From Gordonia alkanivorans NBRC 16433 (GTDB lineage Bacteria > Actinomycetota > Actinomycetes > Mycobacteriales > Mycobacteriaceae), in NCBI RefSeq assembly GCF_000225505.1, contig NZ_BACI01000060.1, positions 115,052 to 179,051 of the forward strand: a stretch of 64,000 bases of DNA. Reading direction: 5' to 3'. Of this stretch, positions 8,348-16,416 are shown one piece after another. The notes under the pieces were generated by a model. That model searched no databases. It was not told the origin of the DNA and saw nothing but the letters and a program-made list of their open reading frames with translations. Both the position numbers and the translations under genes were made by a program. Numbering within the stretch: position 1 is the stretch's first letter; the number at the start of each line of letters is the position of its first letter.

Positions 8348-9601
8348 GTGAAGAGCTTCCGATGTCGGCCGCCGGGACGGACGCGCGGCCGTGCACCGCT
8401 CGTCTCCATCGTCACGTGTGGCCTGGTCCTGTCCGGGTGCTCCTTCGATGGCTCGGCAACGGAATCGAATCCCGAACTCAAACAGGTCGATGTCGCAGCG
8501 ATGAGCGCAACCCTCGACGACACGATCGAGGAACTCCTGGTACCCGGTGCCCTCGCGCTGATCCAGACCCCGGCAGGCACGTACACCGTCTCGGCCGGCA
8601 CCACGACAATGGGCGATGACATCGCGCCCGCGGCCGCCGACCAGTTCCGGATCGGATCGGTCACCAAGACGATGACCGTCGCCGCAGTTCTACAGCTGAT
8701 CCAGGAAGAGAAGATCGGCGTCAACGACCCGATCGACAAATACGTCCTCGGCGTTCCCGAGGGTTCCGAGATCACCATCGCGCAGTTGATGAGCATGCGC
8801 AGTGGATTGCACAACTACCTCGACACAGACGGATTCCGTGCTGCCTTCGGATCGGATCCGACGAAGGTGTGGGCCCCGTCCGAGCTCCTGGCCCTCGGCT
8901 TTTCCCAGCCCTCGGGCTTCGCGCCGGGCACGCAGTTCGACTACTCCAACACCAACACCGTCCGGCTGGGCCTGGTCGTGGAGAAGGCGGAGGACAAGTC
9001 CCTCGCGCAGGTGTTCGCCGACCGGTTCTTCGGGCCTCTCGGCCTGACCCGTACCTCGCTTCCCGCCGCGACCGACACGACCCTCTCGGCGCCGTTCTCG
9101 CACGGATATCAGTATGGCCCGCTGCAGGTCTCGGACAAGCCGATGACGCCCGAGGAGACCGCGGCGGCGAGAGCCGGGTCCCTGCTACCCAACGATGTGA
9201 CGGTGATGAGCCCCTCGTGGGCCTGGGCGGCCGGTGGCGTCGTCTCGACCGCCGACGACCTGATGACCTGGATCAAGGCGTTCGTCGGCGGAGATCTTCT
9301 CGACGACGCCAACCAGCAGCTGTGGTGGGACAGCATTCGGATCCAGCACGACGAGGATCCCCGGGTGTTCTACGGCTACGGGATCACCGAGGTCCGGTTC
9401 GGGGAGAACCGCCTCACCTATCACGAGGGCCAGCTCCCCGGTTTCAACACGATGGCGGTCCATGACGAGGCGAACGACGTCAGCATGGTCGTCTGGACCA
9501 ATCTCTCAGTCACACAGGACGTCGACAATGCGTTCACCGTGATGGCGAGACTGCTACAGCACATCTACAACACCCCGGCGGACACACCACCAGCACGGTG
9601 A
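8348..9601 (+). CDS. serine beta-lactamase-like / D,D-peptidase family lipoprotein
   Basis: The 417-residue product begins with a lipoprotein signal peptide and lipobox LVLSGC (Cys31), so it should be anchored outside the membrane. The class C beta-lactamase/DD-peptidase fold is shown by S-V-T-K (Ser104, Lys107), the YSN triad around residue 199 and the terminal motif HEGQLPG (an HxG replacement for KTG). Members hydrolyse D-Ala peptides, beta-lactams or esters; this sequence does not distinguish them. The GTG start is preceded by GGAAGG. It stands alone between the AraC terminator and the convergent lipocalin gene. Confidence 0.88.
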   Translation: MKSFRCRPPGRTRGRAPLVSIVTCGLVLSGCSFDGSATESNPELKQVDVAAMSATLDDTIEELLVPGALALIQTPAGTYTVSAGTTTMGDDIAPAAADQFRIGSVTKTMTVAAVLQLIQEEKIGVNDPIDKYVLGVPEGSEITIAQLMSMRSGLHNYLDTDGFRAAFGSDPTKVWAPSELLALGFSQPSGFAPGTQFDYSNTNTVRLGLVVEKAEDKSLAQVFADRFFGPLGLTRTSLPAATDTTLSAPFSHGYQYGPLQVSDKPMTPEETAAARAGSLLPNDVTVMSPSWAWAAGGVVSTADDLMTWIKAFVGGDLLDDANQQLWWDSIRIQHDEDPRVFYGYGITEVRFGENRLTYHEGQLPGFNTMAVHDEANDVSMVVWTNLSVTQDVDNAFTVMARLLQHIYNTPADTPPAR

Positions 9602-9632
9602 GGGGCCCGCCGACGGCCTATGGGACGGATCC

Positions 9633-10247
9633 TCAGATCGTGCAGAGCGGGGAGTAGTCGCTGCGGCCGCCGGTGGTCGGTGAGACGAGGAACGTGCACG
9701 GGTTGAATCCGACCTTCTCGATCTCCTTCGTCAGGCGACGCAGTTCGGCGTCGGTGACGACCTTGTCGCGGGAGAGCAGGAATCCCGAGGCGCGACTGGG
9801 ATCGCCGACGATCGAGTACTTGTAGGGGCCGTTCGGGTTCTCGCCGTCCTCGATGTGGGCGATGATGTAGTTCGGCGCCCCGTTGGGGTTGATGCTCGCC
9901 GGCGTCTGCGGGAACCGAACACTCAGCTGGGCGTTCGACTTCGTGTCGACGACGGTGGCGCGTCCGAGCACTCCGCCCTTCATGCCCGTCGGTCCGGTGC
10001 ACTGGTTGTCGACGCCGATGGTCTTCTCGTCGATCCGGGTGTAGAAGGCGTTGGTGTCCTTGGCGCAGGTGACTCCCCAGAACGAGGGAACGGTGGCGAG
10101 CTGCCACCACTTGCCGAGGTAGCGGTCGATGTCGACCTTCTCCACCGGGGCGAGGGGTGCGGCCTGTGCCGAACCGGTTCCGATGACGAACAGGAGACCG
10201 ACGACGATGCCGGCCACGAGGGCTGCGAGGGTGCGTGTGACGCGCAT
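9633..10247 (-). CDS. secreted lipocalin family protein
   Basis: The 204-residue product has a cleavable signal peptide (TLAALVAGIVVGLLF ... AQAAP). The lipocalin signature follows as DIDRYLGKWWQLATVPSF, and later blocks GKYSIVGDPS-like and FLLSRD fit the eight-stranded barrel. Bacterial lipocalins bind lipids or other hydrophobic ligands in the envelope; here the ligand is unknown. Cysteines at the start of the barrel (VTCAKD, NQCTGP) and the C-terminus (PCTFL, LCTI) could form disulfides. The ATG is chosen because GAAAGGAAAC lies just upstream. The DUF7144 gene lies upstream on the same strand. Confidence 0.85.
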   Translation of the reverse strand: MRVTRTLAALVAGIVVGLLFVIGTGSAQAAPLAPVEKVDIDRYLGKWWQLATVPSFWGVTCAKDTNAFYTRIDEKTIGVDNQCTGPTGMKGGVLGRATVVDTKSNAQLSVRFPQTPASINPNGAPNYIIAHIEDGENPNGPYKYSIVGDPSRASGFLLSRDKVVTDAELRRLTKEIEKVGFNPCTFLVSPTTGGRSDYSPLCTI

Positions 10248-10389
10248 GGTGTTTCCTTTCGTGGCCCGATCATCTCCGTCGAGCCCCAACGGGCTGTTGA
10301 CCAGGGGTTCGGACCACAGCGGGTCACGGATGGGTCGTGGGCATCCTGCAGGCCTCGTCGGCCGGCGTCGTCGCTGGTGGAGCGGAAGA

Positions 10390-10815
10390 TTACAGGTTGT
10401 AGGCGTTGTTCGGGTTCCAGGTGGAGACCGCCCAGATGACGATGAGGTCGAGGACGATGATCAGGATCGCCCACGCCGGGTAGTAGGGCAGCCACAGGAA
10501 CTGGGCGATGATCGACAGCGAGGCGATCACGATGGCCGCGATGCGCGCCCAGTCGGCGCCGACCGCGAGACCACCGGCGATGAGGATGCCGACGATGCCG
10601 AGGATCAGGTGGATCCAGCCCCACGCGGTGAGGTCGAACTCGAAGACGTAGTTGCGGCCGACGACGAAGAGCTCGTCGTTGGCGATCGCCGAGATGCCCT
10701 GGAAGACCGAGACCAGGCCGGCGACGAACAGCAGGGCCGCGGCGACGATCGAGATCCCGAGGGCGAAGCCCTGCTTGGCGGACGAGTTCGCCTGCTGATC
10801 GGGGGAGGCGCTCAT
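10390..10815 (-). CDS. DUF7144-type four-helix membrane protein
   Basis: The 141-residue product contains four hydrophobic helices (about residues 15-35, 65-85, 88-108 and 112-130), with the conserved WGWIHLILG segment and a tail ending NPNNAYNL. This matches a common actinobacterial small membrane protein family whose function is unknown. AAAGGA lies upstream of the ATG. It precedes the lipocalin gene on the same strand with a 142-nt gap. Confidence 0.8.
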   Translation of the reverse strand: MSASPDQQANSSAKQGFALGISIVAAALLFVAGLVSVFQGISAIANDELFVVGRNYVFEFDLTAWGWIHLILGIVGILIAGGLAVGADWARIAAIVIASLSIIAQFLWLPYYPAWAILIIVLDLIVIWAVSTWNPNNAYNL

Positions 10816-11015
10816 GATGGCGTCCTTTCGTGTGGGGTGAACGCCGGCGCCCAGTGATCCTGAGCGACGGCGCGGGGGGTTGTTGCGGGTGGACCTTAAC
10901 CAAGAATGGGACGTCCGACCCGGATACCACAGCGTTTCGCTCACTTCGGGCACATCTTTGACCAGGCGATTTAGTACTCGGCGGGGGGCCGGTATAAGCT
11001 ATCGCAGGCTACACA

Positions 11016-11089
<74 letters not shown>

Positions 11090-11145
11090 CAGAGATCGAC
11101 CACGGTCGGTCATCAAGATGTGTTGGTTGAGACACAAGCAGTGAG

Positions 11146-11174
11146 ACCCCGGTCCGCAGAGATGCGGCCGGGGT
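11146..11174. terminator. terminator after tRNA-Pro
   Basis: ACCCCGG (11146-11152) pairs with CCGGGGT (11168-11174), with an inner CCGCA/TGCGG stem and GAGA loop. It is followed by a T-rich stretch (TTCCTCGTTTTC). It may also serve the convergent minus-strand genes. Confidence 0.8.
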
Positions 11175-11193
11175 TTCCTCGTTTTCCGGGTCC

Positions 11194-11385
11194 TCAGGCG
11201 TCCTGCTCGGAGGAGGTGCGACCGCCGACGTGCGCGACGATCGTCGGGTCGTCGCTGACGAACCGGTCGACCTCTTCACCGCCGTCGCAGCGCACCAGAC
11301 TCACCGTGATGCCCTCCGGGCCGCGGTGGACGACCCGCCAGCCGGCCCCGGAGTCCTCCCAGCGCCGCAGATCGTCGAGGGTCAT
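11194..11385 (-). CDS. conserved 63-residue hypothetical protein
   Basis: The small acidic product contains MTLDDLRRWEDSGAGWRV and the block CDGGEEVDRFVSDDP, a pattern I associate with a short conserved actinobacterial protein of unknown function. It begins 11 nt after the stop of the HAD gene on the same strand, so it is likely the last gene of the phosphoesterase-HAD group. No signal peptide or membrane segment is present. Confidence 0.7.
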   Translation of the reverse strand: MTLDDLRRWEDSGAGWRVVHRGPEGITVSLVRCDGGEEVDRFVSDDPTIVAHVGGRTSSEQDA

Positions 11386-11396
11386 GTCGGTGCCGC

Positions 11397-12092
11397 TCAG
11401 CAACCCAGCTGTCGGGCGAGGTCCAGCAGATCCGACGCGTGGAAATCGTTGTCGGGTGACCCGGAATCGTCCTTGGGTTCGCCGCCCCACTCGTCCGGAC
11501 GCTCGATGAACGCGGTGCGCAGGCCGAAGGATCGTGCGGCGTCGAGGTCGGCTTGGTGCGTCGCGACCATCATCACCTCGTTCGGTTCGACCTCGAGGAG
11601 TTCGGCCAGGCCGCAGTAGGTCTCGCGCGCGGGTTTGTAATGCCGCCAGAGGTCGGAACCGCCGATGACGTCCCACGCGAAGTCGTCGTGCCGGGCCATG
11701 TCGGTCAGCAACGCCACGGTGCCGTTGCTCAGCGCGCACACGATGAAGTCCCGCTTGAGTCGACGAATCCCCTCGGCGGCGTCGGGCCAACCCGGGATGA
11801 CCCGCCACGCACGTACGAGCGCGCGGCTCTGATCGGCGTCCAGCGTCACGTCGAAGGCCGCCGCGACCTCGTGGAGGGTGTCGGTCTGTAGATCGTCCAG
11901 ACGGCGCCAGGGGAGCTCTCCGGCCTCGACGCGCGCGAGGATAGGTGAGTAGCGACGACGCCACTCGCGGGCGAAGTCGGCGGCGTCGACGTCAGGCACG
12001 GTGTGTGCGACGGCACCGGAGATCCCGGTGAACCAGTCGGTGACCGTCCCGAAGGTGTCGAACGCAAGGACCTTCACCCCGAGGGAGTTCAC
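11397..12092 (-). CDS. haloacid dehalogenase type II (HAD superfamily)
   Basis: Type II dehalogenases remove halide from 2-haloacids through an aspartyl ester. The 231-residue product has the nucleophile motif AFDTFGTVTDW (Asp12), the second motif ALSNGT, the lysine in HYKPARETY and the MVATHQADLDAA region near the usual fourth motif. These fit the dehalogenase subgroup rather than a phosphatase, but a real haloacid substrate is not proven. It starts at GTG 12092, 34 nt after the stop of the metallophosphoesterase gene and on the same strand, so the genes probably form one unit. Confidence 0.85.
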   Translation of the reverse strand: MNSLGVKVLAFDTFGTVTDWFTGISGAVAHTVPDVDAADFAREWRRRYSPILARVEAGELPWRRLDDLQTDTLHEVAAAFDVTLDADQSRALVRAWRVIPGWPDAAEGIRRLKRDFIVCALSNGTVALLTDMARHDDFAWDVIGGSDLWRHYKPARETYCGLAELLEVEPNEVMMVATHQADLDAARSFGLRTAFIERPDEWGGEPKDDSGSPDNDFHASDLLDLARQLGC

Positions 12093-12126
12093 GAGTCGGC
12101 GCGCTCCCGGCGTGTTCGCTTGCCCG

Positions 12127-13122
12127 TCACAGGGTTTCGCGGGCCAGCTGCGGCAGCGACTGGTCGGCGTCGTAGTCGGCGTCGCCGTGCGAGACCGGGG
12201 TGAGGGTCAGCAGGCTGGCCTCCGGACGGCAGCAGAAACGTGCGGGCGCATACGGGGAGGTACCCAGACCGGCACTGACGTGCAGCTTCATCGACGACCC
12301 CCAGTTCGACGGCCCCTTCACCCGGGAACGGTCGATGTGGCAATTCGTGACGAGCGCGCCGAAGAACGGTAGGCACAGCTGCCCGCCGTGGGTGTGGCCG
12401 GCCATCACGAGGTCGTAGCCGTCGGCGGCGAAGCGGTCGAGAACCCGGGGCTCGGGTGAATGCGTGAGGCCCAGGCGCAGGTGTGCGAGCGGGTTGGGGC
12501 GTCCGGCGACGGTCTCGTAGCGATCCCGTTCGATGTGCGGATCGTCGACACCGGCCGCGACCACGCGCACGCCGCTGACCTCGAGCTCCCGCACGGTGTG
12601 CGTGGCATCGAGCCAGCCGCGCTCGGTGAACGCCGCCCGCAGGTCCTGCCAGGGGAGGGGTTCGCCGTGCGTGCGCTGGTGGTCTTTCCGGAAGTACTTG
12701 AACGGGTTCTTCGGCTTGGGGCCGAAGTAGTCGTTGGAGCCGAAGACGAACAGACCCGGCCGTGACAGGAGACCGCCGAGCGACTGGATCACCGCGGGCA
12801 CCGCCTGCGGGTGCGCGAGGTTGTCCCCGGTGTTGACCACCAGGTCGGGTTCCAGCGCCTCGAGCTCGGAGATCCACGCCTGCTTGAGTCTCTGGCCGGG
12901 CATCATGTGCAGGTCGCTGATGTGCAGGACCCGCAGGGGAGAGGCGCCGGGCTCGAGGACCGACAGCGTCGTGTGCCGCAGGGCGAAGGCGTTGCGCTCG
13001 ATGACGGTCGAGTAGACGAGGCCGGCGGCGGCCAGCCCCGCGGCGCCGACGAGTGCGCGCGAACCGACCCCGGAACCGGCCGAACCGAGGCGTGAGCGGA
13101 AGTCGAGTTCGGAGTGCTGCAT
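12127..13122 (-). CDS. membrane-anchored metallophosphoesterase (Rv3683-like)
   Basis: The 331-residue product has an N-terminal hydrophobic anchor (ALVGAAGLAAAGLVYSTV) and the calcineurin-like motifs in order: ISDLHMMPG (D-x-H), NTGDNLA (GD), FGSNDYFGP (GN-x-D/H variant), LTHSPEP and AGHTHGGQ. It therefore binds two metal ions and hydrolyses a phosphoester, possibly at the envelope. The ATG is chosen because TATTCT lies 6 nt upstream (leaderless). It lies just downstream of ponA2, the order I recall for mycobacteria, which hints at a cell-wall role; the substrate is unknown. Confidence 0.9.
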   Translation of the reverse strand: MQHSELDFRSRLGSAGSGVGSRALVGAAGLAAAGLVYSTVIERNAFALRHTTLSVLEPGASPLRVLHISDLHMMPGQRLKQAWISELEALEPDLVVNTGDNLAHPQAVPAVIQSLGGLLSRPGLFVFGSNDYFGPKPKNPFKYFRKDHQRTHGEPLPWQDLRAAFTERGWLDATHTVRELEVSGVRVVAAGVDDPHIERDRYETVAGRPNPLAHLRLGLTHSPEPRVLDRFAADGYDLVMAGHTHGGQLCLPFFGALVTNCHIDRSRVKGPSNWGSSMKLHVSAGLGTSPYAPARFCCRPEASLLTLTPVSHGDADYDADQSLPQLARETL

Positions 13123-13128
13123 CTGTTC

Positions 13129-13134
13129 AGAATA
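13129..13134 (-). promoter_or_regulatory. leaderless -10 element (TATTCT)
   Basis: TATTCT on the minus strand ends 6 nt before the ATG at 13122. The phosphoesterase gene therefore probably has its own promoter in addition to any read-through from ponA2. Confidence 0.5.
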
Positions 13135-13151
13135 CGCACCTCCGAGCGCAT

Positions 13152-13171
13152 GCCCACCCCCTTCGGTGGGC
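13152..13171 (-). terminator. short hairpin after ponA2
   Basis: A perfect 7-bp stem (13152-13158 with 13165-13171) lies about 35 nt beyond the ponA2 stop codon. There is no T-tract, so it may be a weak terminator or a processing hairpin. Confidence 0.35.
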
Positions 13172-13205
13172 CGCACGGGCGACCCACCGTCAGAGATGGA
13201 GGCGC

Positions 13206-15659
13206 TCAGCCGGGCAGCTGGATGACGACAGGCCCGACGCCCGGAACCACCACGGTGGTCTCGGTGGGACCGTTGCCGCTGTCGCCGCCTGCCCGTCGAC
13301 CGTTGCTCACGTAGATCGTCACGGTGCTGCCGGGCATCGCGGAATCCGACGGCGCGGTGAAGACGACCGTGCCCTTCGGGCGGCCGCTGTCGACCTCGAG
13401 CTCGTTGACCTTGAAACCGTCCCGCTGGAGCCGCGAGGTTGCCTCGCTGGCGGTCAGGCCGCTGACCTGCGGGATTCGGCCGCGATCGCTGCCGCGCCAG
13501 TATTCGCGGTCGACCGGGGGCAGCCGGACCGGGCCGAACTTCGTGGCCACCGGCTTCACCGCCTGGAACCACGTGCGTGCGGGTTCCATACCGCCGAACA
13601 CGTTGCCGTCGTAACAGGACCGCAGCGGGCTGGTGCACACACCCTGCGGGTTGGGGCCGTCGCTGTAGACGTAGGCGGCGCCCGCGATCTGGTTGGTGAA
13701 CCCGACGAACGCCGACGACCGGTAGGCCTCGGTGGTGCCGGTCTTGCCCGACATCGGCAGCGTCCAGCCGGCCGAACCCGCAGCACCCGCAGCGGTACCC
13801 GCGCCCACGTCGTCCTTGCTCATGGTGATTGCGAGGGTGTCGGCGAGTCCCTTGTCGACGACCTGTTCACAGCCCGGCGAGTTGAAGGGAACCGAGGTGA
13901 GGGCACGCCGCCCGTCGGGTCCGATCACCGGGTTGCCGTACTGATCGCGCTTCACCCGGCTGATCGACTTGATCGGGTTGGGCGGGCACCAGACACCGCC
14001 GGAGGCGATCGTCGCGGCCACGTTGGCGAGCTCGAGCGCGTTGATGGGCAGCGGCCCGAGGGTGAACGAGCCGAAGTTCCCGTCCTTGACGTACTGGGCC
14101 ATGCTCTTGTCGCCGTAACCCGACGAGCCGGGCACGGTGTAGGAACGCAGGCCGAGGCGGACGGCCATGTCGACGGCCGGCTTCACGCCGACCTGCTGCA
14201 GCAGCTTGACGAAGGCGGTGTTCGGCGACTGCGCGAGCGCATCGGTCACCGACATCGCCGCCGGGTAGCGCCCGGCGTTCTTGACGCAGTAGGAGTTCTC
14301 CGGACACCCGTTGGCGCCCGCGCTGTTTCCCATGCCCTCCACTGCGACGAACCCGGGCACCGGGATCGTCGACCCGGCGCCGAGGCCCTTCTCCAGCGCT
14401 GCGGCCACGGTGAAGATCTTGAACACCGAGCCCGCGCCGTCGCCGACCATGGAGAACGGCTGCGGCTGCATCGTCTCGCCGGCGGCGAGGTTCAGACCGT
14501 AGCGGCGGCTCGACGCCATCGACAGCACGTCATGGGACTTGTCCCCGGGCCGGATCGTGCTCATCACGTCGGCGACGCCGTCGGCGGTGGGGCTGGCCTG
14601 GGCCTTGGCCGCGCGATCCGTCGAGCGTTGTACCTCGGGATCGAGGGTGGTCTGGATGACGTAGCCGCCCCGCAGCACGGAGTTGCGCGACATCCCGTTC
14701 TCGGCGAGGAACTGCAACGCGTAGTCGCAGAAGAAGCCTTCGCTGTCGGCGGCGATGCAGCCCTGCGTCGGCGTTCGCGGACGCGGCAGCACGCCCAGCG
14801 GCTTCTCCTTGGCCGCGACCAGCTCGGCGCGTCGTTCCGGGAAGTTGTCGATCATCGTGTCCAGCACGAGGTTCCGGCGGGTCAGCGTGCCCTCGGCGTT
14901 GCTGTAGGGGTTGAGCGCCGAACTGGACTGGACCATGCCCGCCAGCATGGCGGCCTGCTCGACCTGGAGATCCTTGGCCGGGATGCCGAAGTAGGTCTGC
15001 GCGGCGGCTTCGATGCCGTAGGCGTTGTTGCCGAAGGGGACGACGTTCAGGTAGCGGGTGACGATCTGCTTCTTCGCCTCCTGCTTGGCGGCGGCGTCGT
15101 CGAGGCCCTTGTCGCGCTTGGCCTGATCGATGAGGGTCTGCTCGAGCGTGAGCGCCATGCGCACCTCGCGCAGCTTGCGTGCGGGGGTCGTCTCGACCGC
15201 GGCCTGGCGATCGGCCTCGGTGCGGGCCAGGACGAGCAGTTGATAGTTCTTGATGTACTGCTGGTCGAGCGTCGACGCGCCCTGCTGGACCTCGCCCGAC
15301 GACGAGTTCTTCAGCGCGGCGCGGATCGTGCCCTTCCAGTCGACGCCGTCGTGCTCAAGGAAGCGCCGGTCCTCGACGGAGATGATCGCGCGGATCATGT
15401 CGGGCGAGATGTCGTTGTATCCGACCTGGTAGCGGTACTGGTCGAACAGCACCGCGATCGGCTTCCCGTTGACGTCGGTCATGGTGGTGACCTCCGGCAA
15501 CGTGCCGTTCAGGAGTTCGGAGGAGACGTTCTCGACTGCCGCTGCCGCCCGGTTGGAGACGACGCCGACCCCACTGGCCACCGGATAGAGAAGGCCCGCG
15601 ACGAGAATGCCGGCCAGCAGGCTCGCCCAGGCCAGTGACCACAGCTTCTTCGACATCAC
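13206..15659 (-). CDS. ponA2: class A penicillin-binding protein PonA2-like
   Basis: This bifunctional enzyme polymerises and cross-links peptidoglycan on the outer face of the membrane. The 817-residue product has a single N-terminal membrane helix (WSLAWASLLAGILVAGLLY) and a glycosyltransferase domain with EDRRFLEHDGVDW and GASTLDQQYIKN. The transpeptidase motifs are SVFKIF (SxxK), SPN (SxN) and KTGTTE. A C-terminal PASTA domain (SGLTASEATSRLQRDGF) and a Gly/Ser-rich tail follow. PASTA and gene order support PonA2 rather than PonA1. GTG at 15659 is preferred for a TATCCT element 6 nt upstream. It is followed by the phosphoesterase gene. Confidence 0.93.
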   Translation of the reverse strand: MMSKKLWSLAWASLLAGILVAGLLYPVASGVGVVSNRAAAAVENVSSELLNGTLPEVTTMTDVNGKPIAVLFDQYRYQVGYNDISPDMIRAIISVEDRRFLEHDGVDWKGTIRAALKNSSSGEVQQGASTLDQQYIKNYQLLVLARTEADRQAAVETTPARKLREVRMALTLEQTLIDQAKRDKGLDDAAAKQEAKKQIVTRYLNVVPFGNNAYGIEAAAQTYFGIPAKDLQVEQAAMLAGMVQSSSALNPYSNAEGTLTRRNLVLDTMIDNFPERRAELVAAKEKPLGVLPRPRTPTQGCIAADSEGFFCDYALQFLAENGMSRNSVLRGGYVIQTTLDPEVQRSTDRAAKAQASPTADGVADVMSTIRPGDKSHDVLSMASSRRYGLNLAAGETMQPQPFSMVGDGAGSVFKIFTVAAALEKGLGAGSTIPVPGFVAVEGMGNSAGANGCPENSYCVKNAGRYPAAMSVTDALAQSPNTAFVKLLQQVGVKPAVDMAVRLGLRSYTVPGSSGYGDKSMAQYVKDGNFGSFTLGPLPINALELANVAATIASGGVWCPPNPIKSISRVKRDQYGNPVIGPDGRRALTSVPFNSPGCEQVVDKGLADTLAITMSKDDVGAGTAAGAAGSAGWTLPMSGKTGTTEAYRSSAFVGFTNQIAGAAYVYSDGPNPQGVCTSPLRSCYDGNVFGGMEPARTWFQAVKPVATKFGPVRLPPVDREYWRGSDRGRIPQVSGLTASEATSRLQRDGFKVNELEVDSGRPKGTVVFTAPSDSAMPGSTVTIYVSNGRRAGGDSGNGPTETTVVVPGVGPVVIQLPG

Positions 15660-15665
15660 CCCGAC

Positions 15666-15671
15666 AGGATA
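15666..15671 (-). promoter_or_regulatory. leaderless -10 element of ponA2 (TATCCT)
   Basis: TATCCT on the minus strand ends 6 nt before the GTG at 15659; the alternative ATG at 15656 is one codon later. Confidence 0.5.
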
Positions 15672-15761
15672 CGTGCGATCGGCCGGAACATCGCCCAGCC
15701 TCGCCCTCGGGATCCGTGGGGGACCGTTGTGCCTGGACACGATCCGACACCGGGTCGGCGC

Positions 15762-15835
15762 GACCCCGACCGCGCGTCAGCGCAACCCCGACCGCGCGTC
15801 AGCGCAACCCCGACCGCGCGTCAGCGCAACCCTCC
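15762..15835. repeat. 22-bp tandem repeat, three copies
   Basis: Three near-identical copies of a 22-bp unit (core GACCGCGCGTCAGCGCAAC, starting at 15768, 15790 and 15812) lie between divergent ponA2 and whiB4. A degenerate GTTGCGC echo appears at about 15870-15890. The region encodes nothing recognisable. Confidence 0.8.
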
Positions 15836-15925
15836 GATCGGATGAGTTTGCACGGTGGTCCCACTTTGTTGCGCTCCAGGGGTTGCGCACCCAAGCACAG
15901 ATCCCTAGATTGAGTGCAGAATGTG

Positions 15926-15943
15926 ACTCACTTAACAGTGAGT
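15926..15943. promoter_or_regulatory. ACTCAC-N6-GTGAGT operator upstream of whiB4
   Basis: A perfect 6+6 bp inverted repeat with a 6-bp spacer lies 75 nt upstream of whiB4. It overlaps a TGTGA-N6-TAACA element (15922-15937) that differs from a Crp site at one core position. A second perfect palindrome, CCCGAGCTCGGG, is at 15974-15985. Confidence 0.45.
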
Positions 15944-16017
15944 TGTAAATGTGGTCTGAGCAGCGAGTTGAGTCCCGAGCTCGGGGCTATGCGGAACACG
16001 ACAAGTAGGGGTGGCGG

Positions 16018-16329
16018 ATGGCGACAGCGGCAGTTTCTACCGGAGAAGATCGCTTGGCCTGGGTGGCCAAGGCACGATGCCGAGGCGGAGACCCGGACGA
16101 TCTGTTCGTGAGAGGAGCAGCTCAGCGCAAGGCCGCGACCATCTGTCGGCACTGCCCGGTACAGCTCGAATGCGGTGCAGACGCCCTCGACAACCGCGTC
16201 GAATTCGGTGTGTGGGGTGGCCTGACCGAGCGTCAGCGTCGCGCTCTCCTGCGCCAGCACCCCGAGGTGACCTCGTGGTCGGCGTTCTTCGAAGCCCAGC
16301 GACGTCGCCAGCGCGCCGACGCGGTCTGA
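16018..16329 (+). CDS. whiB4: WhiB4-like iron-sulfur redox regulator
   Basis: WhiB proteins carry an oxygen- and NO-sensitive 4Fe-4S cluster and regulate transcription, with WhiB4 linked to oxidative-stress control in mycobacteria. The 103-residue product has the four ligands Cys21, Cys43, Cys46 and Cys52 (C..CxxC..C), the GVWGG turn at residues 64-68 and a basic C-terminal tail (QRRRQR) for DNA binding. Gene order beside ponA2 and the paired ATPases supports the WhiB4 subgroup. AGGGGTGGCGG precedes the ATG. The long upstream region carries an inverted repeat and a palindrome that may be operators. A terminator follows. Confidence 0.92.
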   Translation: MATAAVSTGEDRLAWVAKARCRGGDPDDLFVRGAAQRKAATICRHCPVQLECGADALDNRVEFGVWGGLTERQRRALLRQHPEVTSWSAFFEAQRRRQRADAV

Positions 16330-16353
16330 TCACCGAGACCTCTTCAGCCAAGG

Positions 16354-16393
16354 CAATTCGGCTCGACCGGCAGATGCCGGCCGAGCCGAATTG
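16354..16393. terminator. bidirectional terminator between whiB4 and the ATPase pair
   Basis: A 12-bp perfect outer stem (16354-16365 with 16382-16393) and a 5-bp inner stem with an AGAT loop form one long hairpin between convergent genes. Confidence 0.8.
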
Positions 16394-16416
16394 TCGTTGG
16401 TCGATGATGAGGGAAT

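Noticed and set aside
13053..15638. Long plus-strand open frame across ponA2
   Set aside because: Antisense shadow of a well-defined penicillin-binding protein; no domain pattern.
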